DNA of 64,000 nt from Lepeophtheirus salmonis (lineage: Eukaryota; Arthropoda; Copepoda; Siphonostomatoida; Caligidae). Each line of letters begins with the position of its first letter. The first letter of the stretch is position 1. Made by a program: the position numbers and the translations under genes. This document shows positions 35,233-47,929 of the stretch, piece after piece. Location of the stretch: contig NC_052134.2 in the NCBI RefSeq assembly GCF_016086655.4, positions 3,658,001 to 3,722,000 of the forward strand, given 5' to 3'. Under the pieces are notes generated by a model that did no database searches, was not told the DNA's origin, and saw only the letters and a list, made by a program, of their open reading frames with translations.

Positions 35233-35706
35233 TTCCAGAAATCCAGACAGAAAGAGATGTTATTTTAGGCATTTTATTCAGTTCTCTATCGACTATCAGT
35301 ATCTAATATTATATTAATATTGAATAATAAAAGCAGGAATTGATAACGTTCTTGATAGGGAAGATGTTTATTATTTTAGTCAAAGGACAATGATACCATA
35401 AGTATTTTTTACCTCTTCCCGCACGCTTTTGTATCCTTACCAAAATTATCAACCTTATTTATAAGATTAATTCATTCCCCCCCCGAAAAAAGGCAACTCA
35501 TATTAACAAGGGTCTTAAAACAGTAGACCATGTAAAGGACTCCTGTTAGCAGGACCGGGCACGCGCAAACATGAATTCAAATACGCGTGCAACATGGGTC
35601 CATTGAAAAAAAACAATGCAGCGTGTTTGGTAAGATAATAAGTAATAACTAATAACCATTACTTACTTTGTTGACCCCATCTTTATTGTGTTTTGTAATT
35701 CCATTC

Positions 35707-37672
35707 ATGGCCACTAAGTGTTGTGCTCCAGGGTGTAGAACGGGCTATCACAACGAGCCACAACAGTCTGGTGTTACTATCCATCTGTGGTCAAACAAAG
35801 AGAGAAAACCCAGACTTGATACCGCTTTGCTGAGAGCCATTCAAGAGAAACATATCTGAAGAAGACAGATTAGGCACCATACAAAAGTTCAAAGCTGTGT
35901 TCCCTGCATTTCAACAAATCTGATTTCATCTGTGAGTCTAAAAGAAGTCAAACCCTTGGCAAGGCTCTAAAGAAGAGGTAAGACAGCTGCTCACTTTTGA
36001 TGCGTATGCTTATGACTGTCCTTCCTTTATAGGTACCTCAAACCAGATGTAGTACCATCCCTATGGGCAAACTGCCCCAACTACCTCTCAACTCCTAAAA
36101 CTTCATCAAGGCCAACTCAAGCTGCGACCACGTCACGTAGGGCTCACCAGTTCAATGAAATGAGTTCTGTGGAAGAACTTGGTGACAAATTGGCCAAGGA
36201 GACACTCCCATCAAACTTCATCCTCATCACAAAACCAAGTGTTGCCCTTTTAAAGCTATCCCATGATGAGAAAATGGGCCCCCAAGTAGTAGCCAGCATC
36301 CAGTTTGCGACGGATATGTCATTTAAAATTTACCACTCTTGATTAACAAAAAGGCAGTATCACACATCACCTCAGAAGGCAAGGTTAACCCGGTGATTCA
36401 ACCCATCAATTTGGCTTCCTTTCTGGGAGCAAAAGAAGAATTGAATCAAACAGAGACCTGGGAAGACATTTTCAACAAGTTAGTGAAGTTTCTCAACTCC
36501 TCAGAGATGGAACCTAAGCAAGCTTCTAAGTTCTCTTTCATTCGTGAGCAAAAGGGCTTTCCTCTTCACCAAACCAAAACCTTGTCTTCTTTCAACCGCA
36601 CTCATGTAGGAGAATGTGAGCTCATGACTATGTGTAATATCCTAAACGTCAAGACACCTGGAGTTGGCTACGAAAAGAGAGATGAGCTTCGGGAACCAAT
36701 CTCTGAGAAGAACAAACTTGGCCTCTCTTTCTTGAGAAAATTCGTCGACTTTCTTATCGAGTGGCAAAACAGTAAAGGACCTGGTCTCAGAAACCTTCCT
36801 AGCAACAAAGCAGACGTGCCTTGCGGCAGCAGATCTGGCAGAGTATCTCCATTGTACTCCTCGGCATGTTCCGGTCTGATCGCCTCGAAAGAAGGTTCGG
36901 CTGGTACAGACAACTAAGTGGAAGTATCTACTACATCAGCATGAGACAGATCCTGGAAGCAGAGAAAATATTCGTTTTCTGAGTCTTGTCAAAGTCTCAG
37001 GTAAATAAGATATTTGTTAATAGTAAGCTTCTTTATTTAGGTATTACTTCTTTTTACAATATAATAGTATCATAACAATATTTGACTTCTTTAAATTTTC
37101 AGGTCTTACTACTTCAGAAATTAAAGGTCTGCTGGATGAATACCTGGTAAAAGCTGAGCTCATTTTGACTAACTGGCAACCAGATGACCTCCAGGAACTA
37201 GCTTCTAAGGGAGAGTGTAATGCTCTCTACTTTGTTACCGGGTATATTGTTTTTTCTTTGAAGAAGAAGATCAGCTGTACATCATGCCAAGAGTTAATGG
37301 TGATCAGAGACACACCTCCGGACTCAATAACCTTCGATAGCCCAACCTATCAGAATGTAGACCTGAAAGAGTTCATCGAGATAATGAACAGAAGGGGGGT
37401 TGTCGACTCTATCCGACCTTCTCTACCTCTCCTGTCTTTATACTCATTCCATGTTCTCTTACATCACAGCTACTCCTGAAGAGAAAGACAGTTTACTTGG
37501 TAACCCAAATCCTATAGCTTCATTTGTTACCACTTTCATTGACAGGATGCAGGACAATTTAAAATCTGACGTTATCACCGTTGTTGGAGTAAAGTGCGAT
37601 GAAGGCTACTCCTGGTCAGCTTTTCTTCAAAGAATTTCATTCGCTTTGTTTAATGTTATGCGTAAAAATTAA
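35707..37672 (+). pseudogene. THAP / P-element-like transposase relic
   Basis: It starts with a THAP zinc finger (MATKCCAPGCRTGYHNEP, C-x4-C type), breaks, and resumes with YLKPDVVPSLWANCPNYLS, the block that follows THAP domains in such elements. Later pieces include LERRFGWYRQLSGSIYYISM (about 36870-36940, conserved in P-type transposases) and GECNALYFVTGYIVFSLKKK with ISCTSCQEL (37212-37295). Near the end comes GVKCDEGYSWSAFLQRISFA. The pieces lie in the correct order but in several frames, with stops, so the element is dead. Possible weak inverted ends (ACGCGTGCAACATGGGTCC near 35585 and a related inverse near 38020) are uncertain. Confidence 0.65.
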
Positions 37673-37679
37673 AGTACTA

Positions 37680-38298
37680 AACTGAATGATGACATCCGAT
37701 AAAAAAAAAGAAAAAGAATTGTAGCTATGAATTCAGAAGCTAATGAAAAAAATATAAATTTCAATCAAAATTATCTTAGTTGTAGACTTGCACCAACTTT
37801 GTATTTTTTGATTGTGCCTTTTCTTTTTTATATGTTTTTAATGTTTATTTTGATTAAAGTACTAATAAAATACCACTTCTATTAGAAATGTATAGCCTCA
37901 TTTGTATTATTTTGATGATTTTCCCTAACAAAATACTTTTAAAAACTCTTTCTTTTGTAGTAAAACACTTTAACGGAGACATTCCATATAGAATAAACAA
38001 AGACCCATATTGGAAACGCGTGAGCACAGTGTCTTGTCTTGCTTACAGCATGTGTTTTCGCTCGCGCTTTCTTCTTGCGCTCCTTTTTTCCTTACAAATA
38101 TAAACTCTAAATATTATCCTGTGCTCCCTATTTGACTTACTCCCTATATATCTTACTCACTTTAAAAAAAATACTATATTGATATATGATATAAATCAGG
38201 GAACACTATATACATTATAAGCTGTATACACGTTCAATGTTACATGCAAAACGTCTGAAATACTACAATATTATATTATAGTGACTCCATGAGAACAG
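37680..38298. other. AT-rich gap between two transposon relics
   Basis: No gene seen. It may contain the 3' end of the P-like element. Confidence 0.4.
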
Positions 38299-38849
38299 GT
38301 GGGTAAAATCTGTGATGGATATTTAAACTGTTTGGATTTACCTGAAACATGGAAGAAGAGAATCACGAATTCTATATCTAAAATCAAGGATGGAAAGCCA
38401 TTTACTCCCCAATTTCAAATATCTTCGGGTCGTTTATTTTTTAATACTTCCTGTAAGGATCGTGGCAAAAAGTTCTACACAGTTATTCTGATCGCAGTAG
38501 CTGGCTGATATACTGCCTTCTCTGTAAAGACTCTAAATGCGTATCAGTCTTCGTGGAACTAGGCTGGGGACATAACACACTGCTACACCTAATTTTAGGA
38601 CAGAAACTTAAAATTCCTCCGCTGAGAACTATAAAAAATTTACAAGCAATTCCGGATCTACAGAATAATTCTTGTCATTTACTTAACCTTTTATTTTCAT
38701 TGTTATCAAACTACTACATTCTTTTTAATAAAATGTTAGGCAATTGTGTCGCTTTGTTTATTAATTTACTGTCCATATTTAGGGAATATTTTGCTGAGAA
38801 TGAATTGACAAATAACATCATATACAATAAGCTATTTCGAGATGTTTGA
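38299..38849 (+). pseudogene. hAT (TTF zinc-finger type) transposase fragment
   Basis: Two plus frames join near 38485 to read DRSSWLIYCLLCKDSK followed by VFVELGWGHNTLL. This resembles the TTF-type zinc finger (W-x-x-Y-C-x-x-C ... G-W/F) at the start of many hAT/ZMYM-like transposases. Downstream sequence is AT-rich and unrecognised. Confidence 0.4.
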
Positions 38850-39812
38850 CTTTTGTTTAGGCAATTAATTTTAATCTAGAATGTTTATTTATACATAAAT
38901 AATTATATTTGTGTAGGTAACTTCTTGAAAGGAATAAAGTCAGTAAAAAGAATGTACACACTTAAATTCTATGATTAAAAATCTCATGGAAAACTGATTT
39001 TAAACATAAAAAGCCTGCTAATTACTGAACAGAATTTATTCAATTTTAATTTAATATATATACAAATGCAAAACTTTTGGGGCTTGCATCTATATTTTAA
39101 AGTTTAATTTTGAATTAGATTTTAGGAACCATCATACTATTTATTTTCTTGTAAAATAATAACCTTATTTTCTATTTGATAACGTTGTTATTTTGTAGAA
39201 ACATGCATTTAATCAGATATTATAAATATACAAAATTCAAGTGGTCAATGTAAACTAGAGCAAAGGACAAAGCAATTCTATAAACAATGACAAAGGCTAT
39301 TCTGTTTCCAAGCTATAAGATGAACTTATCATCTATTTGAGAGGGTCATTGAATTATCATTCAAATAACATACATATATACTAAACTCTTTCTTGTTTTT
39401 CTTGAGAATCTTAAAAGACAATATCTTATGAACGTTCTATATAATGTGTATACACTGTGTTATGGGATGAATATTCCAAATCTTAAACACACAATATATA
39501 TATAAATGGCCGTACTTATAAAAGAAAATTGTAAATGTTTTTTTTATGGCATTCAATATTTTATTTTTATTTTAATGTTTAGTTGTTGTTATTCTTTTCA
39601 ATTTTTGAAAACACGAAGAAATCCTACTCCTCATAGAATGGTTTAGTTTATGTAGATACAATTATTTTATATTAATTATATAAATACATTTGAAATATGG
39701 CACAAGGATATTTTATTGGAAAGTTTTTCCTTTGTTTTAATAGATCATAGTGATCTTTGATGCATTTCTCAACCTTTCCTTCAAAATAAAAAAGACTCGA
39801 AATCAGTTGGTA
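38850..39812. other. AT-rich intergenic DNA
   Basis: Nothing recognised. The 25 bp before the mariner at 39813 (AAAGACTCGAAATCAGTTGG) is echoed at about 42055-42077 (AAGAGTCAAAATCAGTTGGT), just beyond the other side of the block. Confidence 0.4.
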
Positions 39813-39859
39813 CAGCGTGTCCCTGCGAATTGTGAATGAAACTTTGTAAAGGTTTCATT

Positions 39860-40623
39860 GACTTACTTAATAATTAACCGATTTTTTCTGATAATATCAA
39901 CTGATAGAGCATTAAAAACGAACCATTTTTGTGAAACAAATTTTTTCATCAGACAAAGTTCCACTGAGATGGAGGCCAAAATAAATCGCGTGTTATTCTT
40001 CATAAATAAACTCATCATTTATTGTTTCTTTAGCTTTAAGGACAGAGGATGTTTTTTCATTAAGGTTGTTTAAATATTTCCTGATCATTTCGAAGTTATT
40101 GAAATAGTTATCAATTACTTTCAACCAAGTTCCCTTGCGTGTGACGATAGGTGCTGAAGGTAATATAATTTGGTAAGACGCAGTAAAGTTCCGTTTTCTT
40201 TGCCCGTCATTCTAAAACATATTTTTCAATTTCTGAAATGAGCTTGTTTGTCTTTGGGAATTCTTTACGTGCAAGTTCAACCACTTTATGGAGTCTATGA
40301 GCTCCATTCGTGATGAAAGCTTCCCGGTTGTCTTTAGTCTCATCAACAGCAATGAAAATATCCTTATTTCCAATTTTCTCTTGAACTTTGGAGATTACTT
40401 CCTTGCTGACAACCTACATTAATATATGTAGAGGCTTCCTACTAGGGACGATTCTATCGGCATATTTCTTCATAAATTTTGGGAAATTGGGGTTCTCCAC
40501 GGTGAAAAAAGGTATATTAGAGGAAACTAACATCTTTAATCGGTCAGTGTTAAAGTTGTCGAAATCCCCATGAGTCAAATGTTGTTCGTATGCATTCATA
40601 TTCCTGATATGAGAAGAGGACAT
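39860..40623 (-). pseudogene. BED-type hAT transposase relic, copy 2
   Basis: Minus strand: LKMLVSSNIPFFTVENPNF and MKKYADRIVPSRKPLH (40414-40623), typical of CGGBP1-like hAT derivatives. Then come EKIGNKDIFIAVDETKDNRE, containing the catalytic-type DET, and IVTRKGTWLKVIDNYFNNFE. Two stops interrupt it. It sits inside the mariner repeats. Confidence 0.6.
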
Positions 40624-41055
40624 TAAGGCACGTGGGTGGGTTATGGGGTATTAGAAGGGGTCTTTGATGCTCAGGGAAGCAGCAACGGTGAAATTTATCC
40701 TTCCTTGAAGCCAAGCAGATCACATGCACAACCCTAGGGCCGGGATGTATTATGGGACATTCGATGGGGTCCTTGATGTCCAGTGAAGCCGGGCGGTGGA
40801 TTTTATCCTCCCTTGCAGCAAAGCAGTTCACCTTCCCAACCAGAGGGCCTCAGGTGTATTATAGGGTAATAGGAGGGATCCTTGATGCTCAGGGAAGTAG
40901 CGGCGGTGGAATTTAAACTTCCTTGAAGCCAAGTAGTTCACCTACACAGCCCGTGGGCAAAGATGTATTATGGTGCATTAAATGGAGTTTTTGCTGCTCA
41001 GGGAAGCAGCAGTGGTTCAATTTAAACATCCTTGATGCCCGGCAGTTCACATTCA
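40620..41055. repeat. Minisatellite, four copies of a 109-bp unit
   Basis: The landmark GATGTATTATGG and its variants recur at 40635, 40744, 40853 and 40962, exactly 109 bp apart. Each unit contains CTTGATGCTCAGGGAAGCAG-like, CCTTGAAGCCAAGCAG-like and TTCACCT blocks. Units differ by roughly 20-30%. GC content is visibly higher than the surroundings. Confidence 0.8.
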
Positions 41056-41249
41056 TCATTCAAGTATTTTGTTGTCCAAATATAATATAAATTGAAATCA
41101 AATTGCCCACGATAATAATGTCTTGCAATAATATTACTCACAATTATCTTGGTCACGATGATTTTGCTTCACAATCATATTATCTACAATCATTTTGTCT
41201 GGAACCTTTTTACTACAATCATTTTACAGTGAACCGTTTTTGGGGGGAG

Positions 41250-41415
41250 AAAATGAATTAATGATGTCAGAAGTCTGAATTTTAAATATCATTAGTGCTG
41301 GAGAAATATTATAATTATATTTCAAAACATATATATTTATTTTATTATGCATTTGAAAAATAATTTACACCAAAGATAAGCAAAAATTCTTCTTTTAGAG
41401 AGGGATATTAACACA
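41250..41415 (+). repeat. Dispersed repeat R2, copy 2
   Basis: Shares AAAATGAATTA, ATTTACACCAAAGATAAG and AGGGATATTAACAC with the other R2 copies. It lies inside the nested mariner block. Confidence 0.55.
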
Positions 41416-42597
41416 CCACAACTGATTAAATAATGAATAAACAAGAAAAATCGCTTATCTTAGTTTTTTCTTTACACACATCCCATCTTTAGTTATGACG
41501 AGATCTCCCGCATCGTTCCCTGCTCAAAGGGTTTTATTACTAAGATTAAAAATATGAAGGACGACTACTAGAGCCTTAAGAGGAGGCTTGTAAGCCACAA
41601 GGCAAAAAAAAAAAAAAAAAACTCAAAACACACCTTTGGGGAGTTTCTTTCCCTGGTCATTGTGCCCTCCATCTTCATCAAAATACGGAGGCCCCCTTGA
41701 GAAAAAGACCTGTGCAAACTCCCATGTAAATGTAGATACCCTAATAGCTGTCATGAAGAAGGAGACGGCTCACATGTCCGAGGAAAACGTAAAGAAGACC
41801 TCCAATGCCTTCAAGCTAAGATCGAGACCATGTTAGATGCCAAAGGTGGCCACTCCCACATTTAATTGTTTATATAAAGTGAAATAAGTTTATAAAATAT
41901 CAATGTCTTACAATTTGTACATTTGAGAATTTTGATAAAGTTAAGCTGGGGAAAATTCGTTTACGATTCGCAGGGACACACTGTAGTTATAGGAACGTGA
42001 CTAGGCACGTGATTTCCTTTATTACATCTCGCAACCTTTTCATAAAAAAGGGGGAAAGAGTCAAAATCAGTTGGTAGTCAATCAATTCTTCCTAATTATT
42101 ATAGAGTAATTGTTAGGAATTGTTCATCTCATAACAAGAGCTAATTATAATTCAATCAATCAACGTTCGGAATACTCTTTAGGAGAAAAAAAGTAGTAAC
42201 AACAAAAAAACTTGTAATTTTTTGTTAATGAGGTAATGGGGTATACGAATCCTGTTATGTCGACTAAAAAAATTATTAACTCGTTTGGAGTGGAGTTGAG
42301 TTGGTAATTATTTTATTCTACTCAAATGGTGAGTCGATTTACAAATGTAAAAAAAAAAAAACCATTGTCGACTTCATATTTTATTATTGATTTTTATCAC
42401 TAAGTGAATTTCTAATCAATCACAATTTCTAATGAGGTCATTTTAATCTCTTAGGGGACTGACAAGGCATATACCATGTTATTGATAAAGAAGGGATCCG
42501 TGTAAAGAAAAAATTAAGTATAGGGATTAAAAAAGGAAAAACGGTTAATTCGTGTGCTCCTTCTTCATTCTTGTTTATTATTTGATTGGCCGTGCGG

Positions 42598-42845
42598 GTG
42601 GTAACATCTCCTTCTAAAAGAAGAATCCTCATCTATCTTTGGTGTAAATTGATTTAAAAATGGATATAAAAATAAATATATAATTACAATATATTCCTTA
42701 CACTAATGAATATTTTAAATCTGGAAGGTTCTTCTCATTACAACAGTAATTCATTTTGTCACTCAAAATCATATAACAGGCATCTGATATTAATAGGGGT
42801 ATTAATTCAATATGTCTCCTTCTCCTCTAATACAAAACTAGCGGT
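42598..42845 (-). repeat. Dispersed repeat R2, copy 3 (left arm of inverted pair)
   Basis: The reverse complement aligns along most of its length with 43262-43510. Shared blocks are AGGAGAAGG, AAAATGAATTACTGTT, TTTACACCAAAGATAG and GGAGAT(G/A)TTA. The two copies form a long inverted repeat around a 0.4-kb spacer. Confidence 0.65.
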
Positions 42846-43261
42846 AGTATCTGACATTACTCGGAGTATTTAGGCGTCGACAAACAGACGAAAAAAAACA
42901 TTATTTTGATTATATAAGTATTTTATTTTTTAACATGACACGCTGAGCTTTAGCTACACAAGCTCGTTGCTAAATTAATATTTCTGAGATCAAGTAGTCA
43001 CGCCTTCTAAGATATTATGCAGACACTCAAAAATGAGGCATCGAATGATAGAAAAATCTTGCTTCATAAATATATAAATTTGACCCTTTTTAACAAATTT
43101 ATCTTGGATCTAATGTTTTTTAATTTTTTTTATGATTACATTTATATACAAAATGCCTTATTTATAATTTAGTTAAAAAGTAAATTGACATCCGTTTTGA
43201 CATTTTGTAATCATCCTTGCGTTTTTTTACAAATCCCATCTCTATACATTAGATAGGATTG

Positions 43262-43510
43262 ATGTAAGAGTGGGAGGAGAAGGCGGGAGCAAGACATATG
43301 GTATTACTGAATTCAGACCCTTGTTGATATAATTTAGCTGGTATTTGATTTCGGGTGAGAAAATGAATTACTGTTATAAAGAGATTAACATTAGTGGAGA
43401 GAAAATATTGTGATTACAACTAAATTAATATATATTTATTTCATTTTTAATTTACACCAAAGATAGGTAAGAATTCTTCTTTCAAAGGGAGATATTAACA
43501 CCCCCACGAC
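43262..43510 (+). repeat. Dispersed repeat R2, copy 4 (right arm of inverted pair)
   Basis: Mirror partner of 42598-42845. The 42846-43261 spacer contains no gene. Confidence 0.65.
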
Positions 43511-43818
43511 CTATACAATAATGAATAAAAAAAGAGCAGATGCATCAAACGTATACTTTGTTTTTTCTGCACACAAATCCTTTTTGATATCATTCTAAGT
43601 CGAGCTAAAAACTAATAATACAATCGAGCGTGCACGTCAAATTATACGTAAAACACGTAAAAACTTGTAAAAGCACGTCAAAACAGTATGTAAAAATGAA
43701 TGAAATCATGTAGGGGCTTAGGTCAACTCATATTAGAGAAGAAAAAAAAAGCCGGAAGTACTTTACTTGTACGAGGATGGTATGAAAAGTTTCTTACATC
43801 TACGTGAAGATAGCATCA

Positions 43819-44175
43819 CTCGTAAAAAAAAGCTAGTCACATCTATTTAGCATCTGTTGACAGTAACTCAGCAAAATTTCTGCCATTTTGGATGGCAGTT
43901 GTTATGTTACTGTAACTTTTTTTTTTTCTTCCAACATAGTCTCCTTGTAACGCTACAGATTTCTCACAGCGAAGTTACAGACGGAACAGATTACAGAGAT
44001 GGGAGCATCACTTGGAGAAGTGTGAAGAGTCACAAGGAGACTGTGCTGAAAATAAAAATGGAGATTTCTTTTTCACATAAACATTAGCATAAACTTACTT
44101 AAACGTCTTTTACATAAAAAATGCGCTTTGACTCACAACAAATAATATATAAATGTGACTAGCTTTTTTTACGAG
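43819..44175 (+). mobile_element. Deleted mariner-like element
   Basis: The ends are inverted repeats CTCGTAAAAAAAAGCTAGTC and CTCGTAAAAAAAGCTAGTCA. Inside, one plus frame (about 43960-44060) reads LQRWEHHLEKCEESQGDCAE, which fits the C-terminal W-x-x-R-x-x-x-C-I-x-x-x-G-D-Y block of mariner transposases. The rest is lost. Confidence 0.55.
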
Positions 44176-47110
44176 AGTTGTTAACTTCATGCTGAGGCTG
44201 AAAACTTTTCAAAATACCTTCGTATATATATATATATAAAATGAATGTGCCTTAAACAATAAGTTAAATTACTCCCAGGTACATCAAATCATATTACTTT
44301 TTATATTCTCAAGCTGTTATTATTATTCTTGACGAGAGAACATCTAAGATTTGAGTCACTACGTGTGAGTGTGCTTATGAAAAACGGAGAGTAATACTAA
44401 GGATTTGTTGTCGAGTTATCCTTCATATTATTATAAGCAGTTTGTCTCGTTATCGACGCCTTAAAACTCCTGGCAATGCCGTCTACTACAGCTAGTAAAG
44501 AAACAAAGAGAGAAGAAGAATTCAGGCTCAGCTACTCAACTTTTTTTAAATGAAATATATACTTTAAATTCAAAGAAAAAATTAAAATCAGTTGTTATAT
44601 ACGAGGACATTAAAAAGTCTAATGAAATTTCTTCTGTCCTTTCTCCTTTAATGAACATTTTATTTTGGGATAGGAAACTTAGTCACAAACAATGATAAAG
44701 ACTAACAAAAAAAGTAAATAATGTCAAATAAAAATATATTTGTGCTCATTAGTTTTCTTCAATTTAGGAAGGTATTTTATTATTTCTTCTGTAGATATAA
44801 AAAATAATCAAGGTTCTAATACCCCTTCGAAAAATAGTCTCGTTCAACTTTTATTGCATCAATTTTATATTAATATATTTTCAAAAGTTTAGTAAAATAC
44901 AATTTAATGCTATCAATTTTTTTTTGTCAGATGGAATCTCCTTCAATTTATATACAACGCTTGTAAAAACATGATTTTTTTCGTCTAAATGAACAAGAAA
45001 GCTTTTGAATGCTCCTTAATAGTCCTTGAAATCGATATGTTTAGATTTTTAAAGTTTCAAGAAAATATATATTATGTTGTTGTTTCGGAAAATCGATATT
45101 TTATGTCCAATTTTTCATTTCTCTACTGGCTCAAAAAAAAAAAAAAGTTTGAGCTGAAATATTTCAACAACAATTAAGAGTTAGCAAAATATTTATTAAT
45201 TTGAAATTTTTATAATAAAAAGTGTATTTCTGGATGATTACTAAATTATATTGAAAAGTTTTGACAAAAAATGTTTAGAAATCTAAATTGTATTTTCTGA
45301 GTGAAATTAATTACTTTTGTAAAAAAGTTATCTTTTAAATTAAAAACAAATTAAGTCAAATGGGCTTTATGGATTTTTTTTTTGTAAAACAACACATAAT
45401 ATCCTTCCTATTCAACAACGGATAATAACTATACAGAGGGTGTTTGTGTACCACGTATAAGGCGCATCGATATTAGGATCTGTATAAATATAACAACGCA
45501 ATTTTTTGAATGATCAAAAAATGAAAAAAAATAGTTAGTATCAAATTTATATTCATTTTTGTATTAATATTTTAATATTTTTTTTTTAAAAAAGATACTT
45601 TTTATATCCGTTCTTGGGAATGAAGTAATATATTTCAAAATTCTACTTTTTTCATAATTCCGTCTAAAATTGTTTTTTAAAAAATTAAATTATATTTAAA
45701 TTAATTATATTTTGCATCAAAACATATTTTTTCGAATTAAAAAAAATATTCTAGAAGGATTTTACAATAAACTACCCATTTATAATTTATTTTTAGGCTA
45801 TTAACTATGGTAAGCTCAATTACTTTTTTTTATATTTAGATGGCTTTCTGAAATGTAGAATTTAATCGTAGACTGTATAGATATCTATTTGATTTCTTTG
45901 TTTTTTAATGAAGGTCATAAAATTTTCCAAATCTGAAAAGTACCTAACCTTGTTTACAATTTCTTTTATTTTTTTTTATGTTGCTATTATTGAAGTATTT
46001 TTATAGCAACCTATCGAGTCCACGTTTTACTACCCAACCTTGTAAAAATACAATTTTAGATATCTATTTGGATTTGCAATATTTCGATTGAGGAACAATA
46101 AAATAAATAAATAAATTTGAAATGTATAGGTGAGTTACAAATTCCGTGGATATTTCAGTTAGTTACTTTTCAGATTTAGAAAATTTTATGACCTTCATTA
46201 AAAAAAACAACAAAGAAAATATTTTTTTTATTCTTTAAACTGCCTTTTTTTAAACAAAGGTCAGGAAAGCACTAAAATATTTTCAAGGCGTATCCTGGAT
46301 ATATTTTAATTATTATTATTCAAATATATATATATTAATATATATATTTTTGTAAAAAGACGAGGCATAATTATTTATCGAATGTTGGAGAAGCGTTGGT
46401 TTATGGGAGAAATGTTTTTGAGTATATTTTTAATGGAAGGCAAAAGTAATTTTTATATTTTCTGATCGATTGTGGTAAATTCTTTTGAATAATTTTATGA
46501 TATCGTTTCCAATTCTTGGGCGGAACATGGAATTTACCTGTAATTGTCTCTGAAAAAGCACATTACAAACTTTTTATGCACAATTATGCAGGTTGTTAAT
46601 ATTATTTTTAAACTTAAAGATATGTATTGGTAAGTTAGTGTTCAAAAGATCAAATTTGAAGACTCTACGCTTCAATTTTTGACCTCTGGTTTGTATAATT
46701 ACTATTTAATTTCTTATTTATTTATTGTTTAGAATAATTCAAAGGTGTTTTTCATCATAGGTGGTGATTGGACTCATCCATTGAATATATTAATTGATGT
46801 TGTTTAATACATTTAAGTAAGTATTAATGCAATCAGTTCGACTTTCATCGTAAGTATTTTATTTTTTATCATTCGATTTAATTAATTTCTTTATATATTT
46901 AAAATTGTATTTTCTTTTGATTCATAGAACCTAAGGAGTGGGGATTTATTTTTCTCCTATGTCTTAGAAGACAATGCAAAATATCTTAACATTTTGCAGT
47001 TTCTTTACTACCATTCTCAAGAAGTTATGGAGTAGCTTCGTACAAGAAAATACATGTAAAAATTTGACTGTACATTGCACATTCAAATAGCATAACACAT
47101 GTACTGAAAA
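44176..47110. other. Very AT-rich gene-free DNA
   Basis: No gene recognised in 2.9 kb. It contains (TA)n near 44225 and 46325, many poly-T tracts and the foldback at 45893-46222. Open frames here are low-complexity. Confidence 0.5.
45893..46222. repeat. Foldback element, about 60-bp inverted arms
   Basis: The arms near 45893-45957 and 46160-46222 share the sequence TTAATGAAGGTCATAAAATT in inverted orientation, followed by matching AAATCTGAAAAGTA. The 200-bp spacer is AT-rich. A MITE is likely. Confidence 0.55.
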
Positions 47111-47119
47111 GTCAAGGAC

Positions 47120-47640
47120 TTCACAAAGAAAACTAATTTTTTTTGTTGAAAATTGGCTTTATTCATCAATATGATATTCATTAAGAGCAACACACTCATT
47201 TCCGCGCCACTTGAACTTTTCAATGCCCTTTTATAAAATACTTTATCTTTTGCCTCAAAATATTCCTCAGTTTCAGTGAAAACCTCTTCATTGGAGGAAA
47301 TTTCTTAACAACAAACATTTTGTTAGCTGCACAAACAGCCTGTAGTCGCTAGGGGACAAATTTGGGGAGTAATATGGATGCAAATGCAACTCAAAGTTCA
47401 ATTCATGTGGTTTTTACATTGTTTTGATTGACTTGTGACATGGTACGTATTCCTGGTGAAACAACCATTTTTTTTTGTTCTTCAAATTTATCCGTTTTCC
47501 CGTGAATTTGTTCCTCAAACGCTTCAAATACTAACCATTGGTGATGTTATTTCCCTTCTCAAGGTAGTCTATAAATATTATCGCATGTGTATCCTAAAAT
47601 ACGGAGGCTATAATCTTTGGTCTTTCTTCCCATCAAGAAG
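47120..47640 (-). pseudogene. Mariner (DD34D type) C-terminal relic
   Basis: On the minus strand a broken frame reads CHKSIKTM, then HELNFELHLHPYYSPNLSPS and DYRLF, i.e. the HPPYSPDLAPSDYHLF block carrying the third catalytic Asp. It then continues to GIEKFKWRGNECVALNEYHI. Several stops. The Asp in the usual QDNAPCH motif appears replaced. Confidence 0.65.
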
Positions 47641-47929
47641 TAGTGAAAAATTAAAACATTATTTTTTTGATCAATTGCTTCCGAAATAACAAAAGTAGCA
47701 CGTAGTTACTTATTATTTATATGTTCTCTCCTTAAGCATGAAATAAATATGGTGGTAGGCTTAGAAAAAAAAAATAATACTTAGGTAACCAACAACAAAA
47801 ACTCTACACTAAAAATTGCTTTGGATTTACAACCCAATAAATATCTATGTATTTTTTATATGAATTTCCCTTTTCTTTTTTAATATCTTACGCTGAGCTT
47901 AAAGTACTCACTGACCAGATGCGGGCAAG

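Larger units (their letters stand above)
39813..41983 (+). mobile_element. Mariner-like element with nested insertions
   Basis: The terminal repeats are CAGCGTGTCCCTGCGAATTG (left) and CAGTGTGTCCCTGCGAATCG (right, inward), alike over about 28 bp with four differences, and both are flanked by TA. At about 2.17 kb it is too long for a mariner. The interior carries a foreign hAT relic (39860-40623), a 109-bp minisatellite and an R2 copy. The mariner itself is left with a helix-turn-helix trace (SRIVPCSKGFITKIKNMKDD near 41510) and a C-terminal piece (CANSHVNVDTLIAVMKKET to MLDAKGGH, 41716-41860). Confidence 0.7.
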
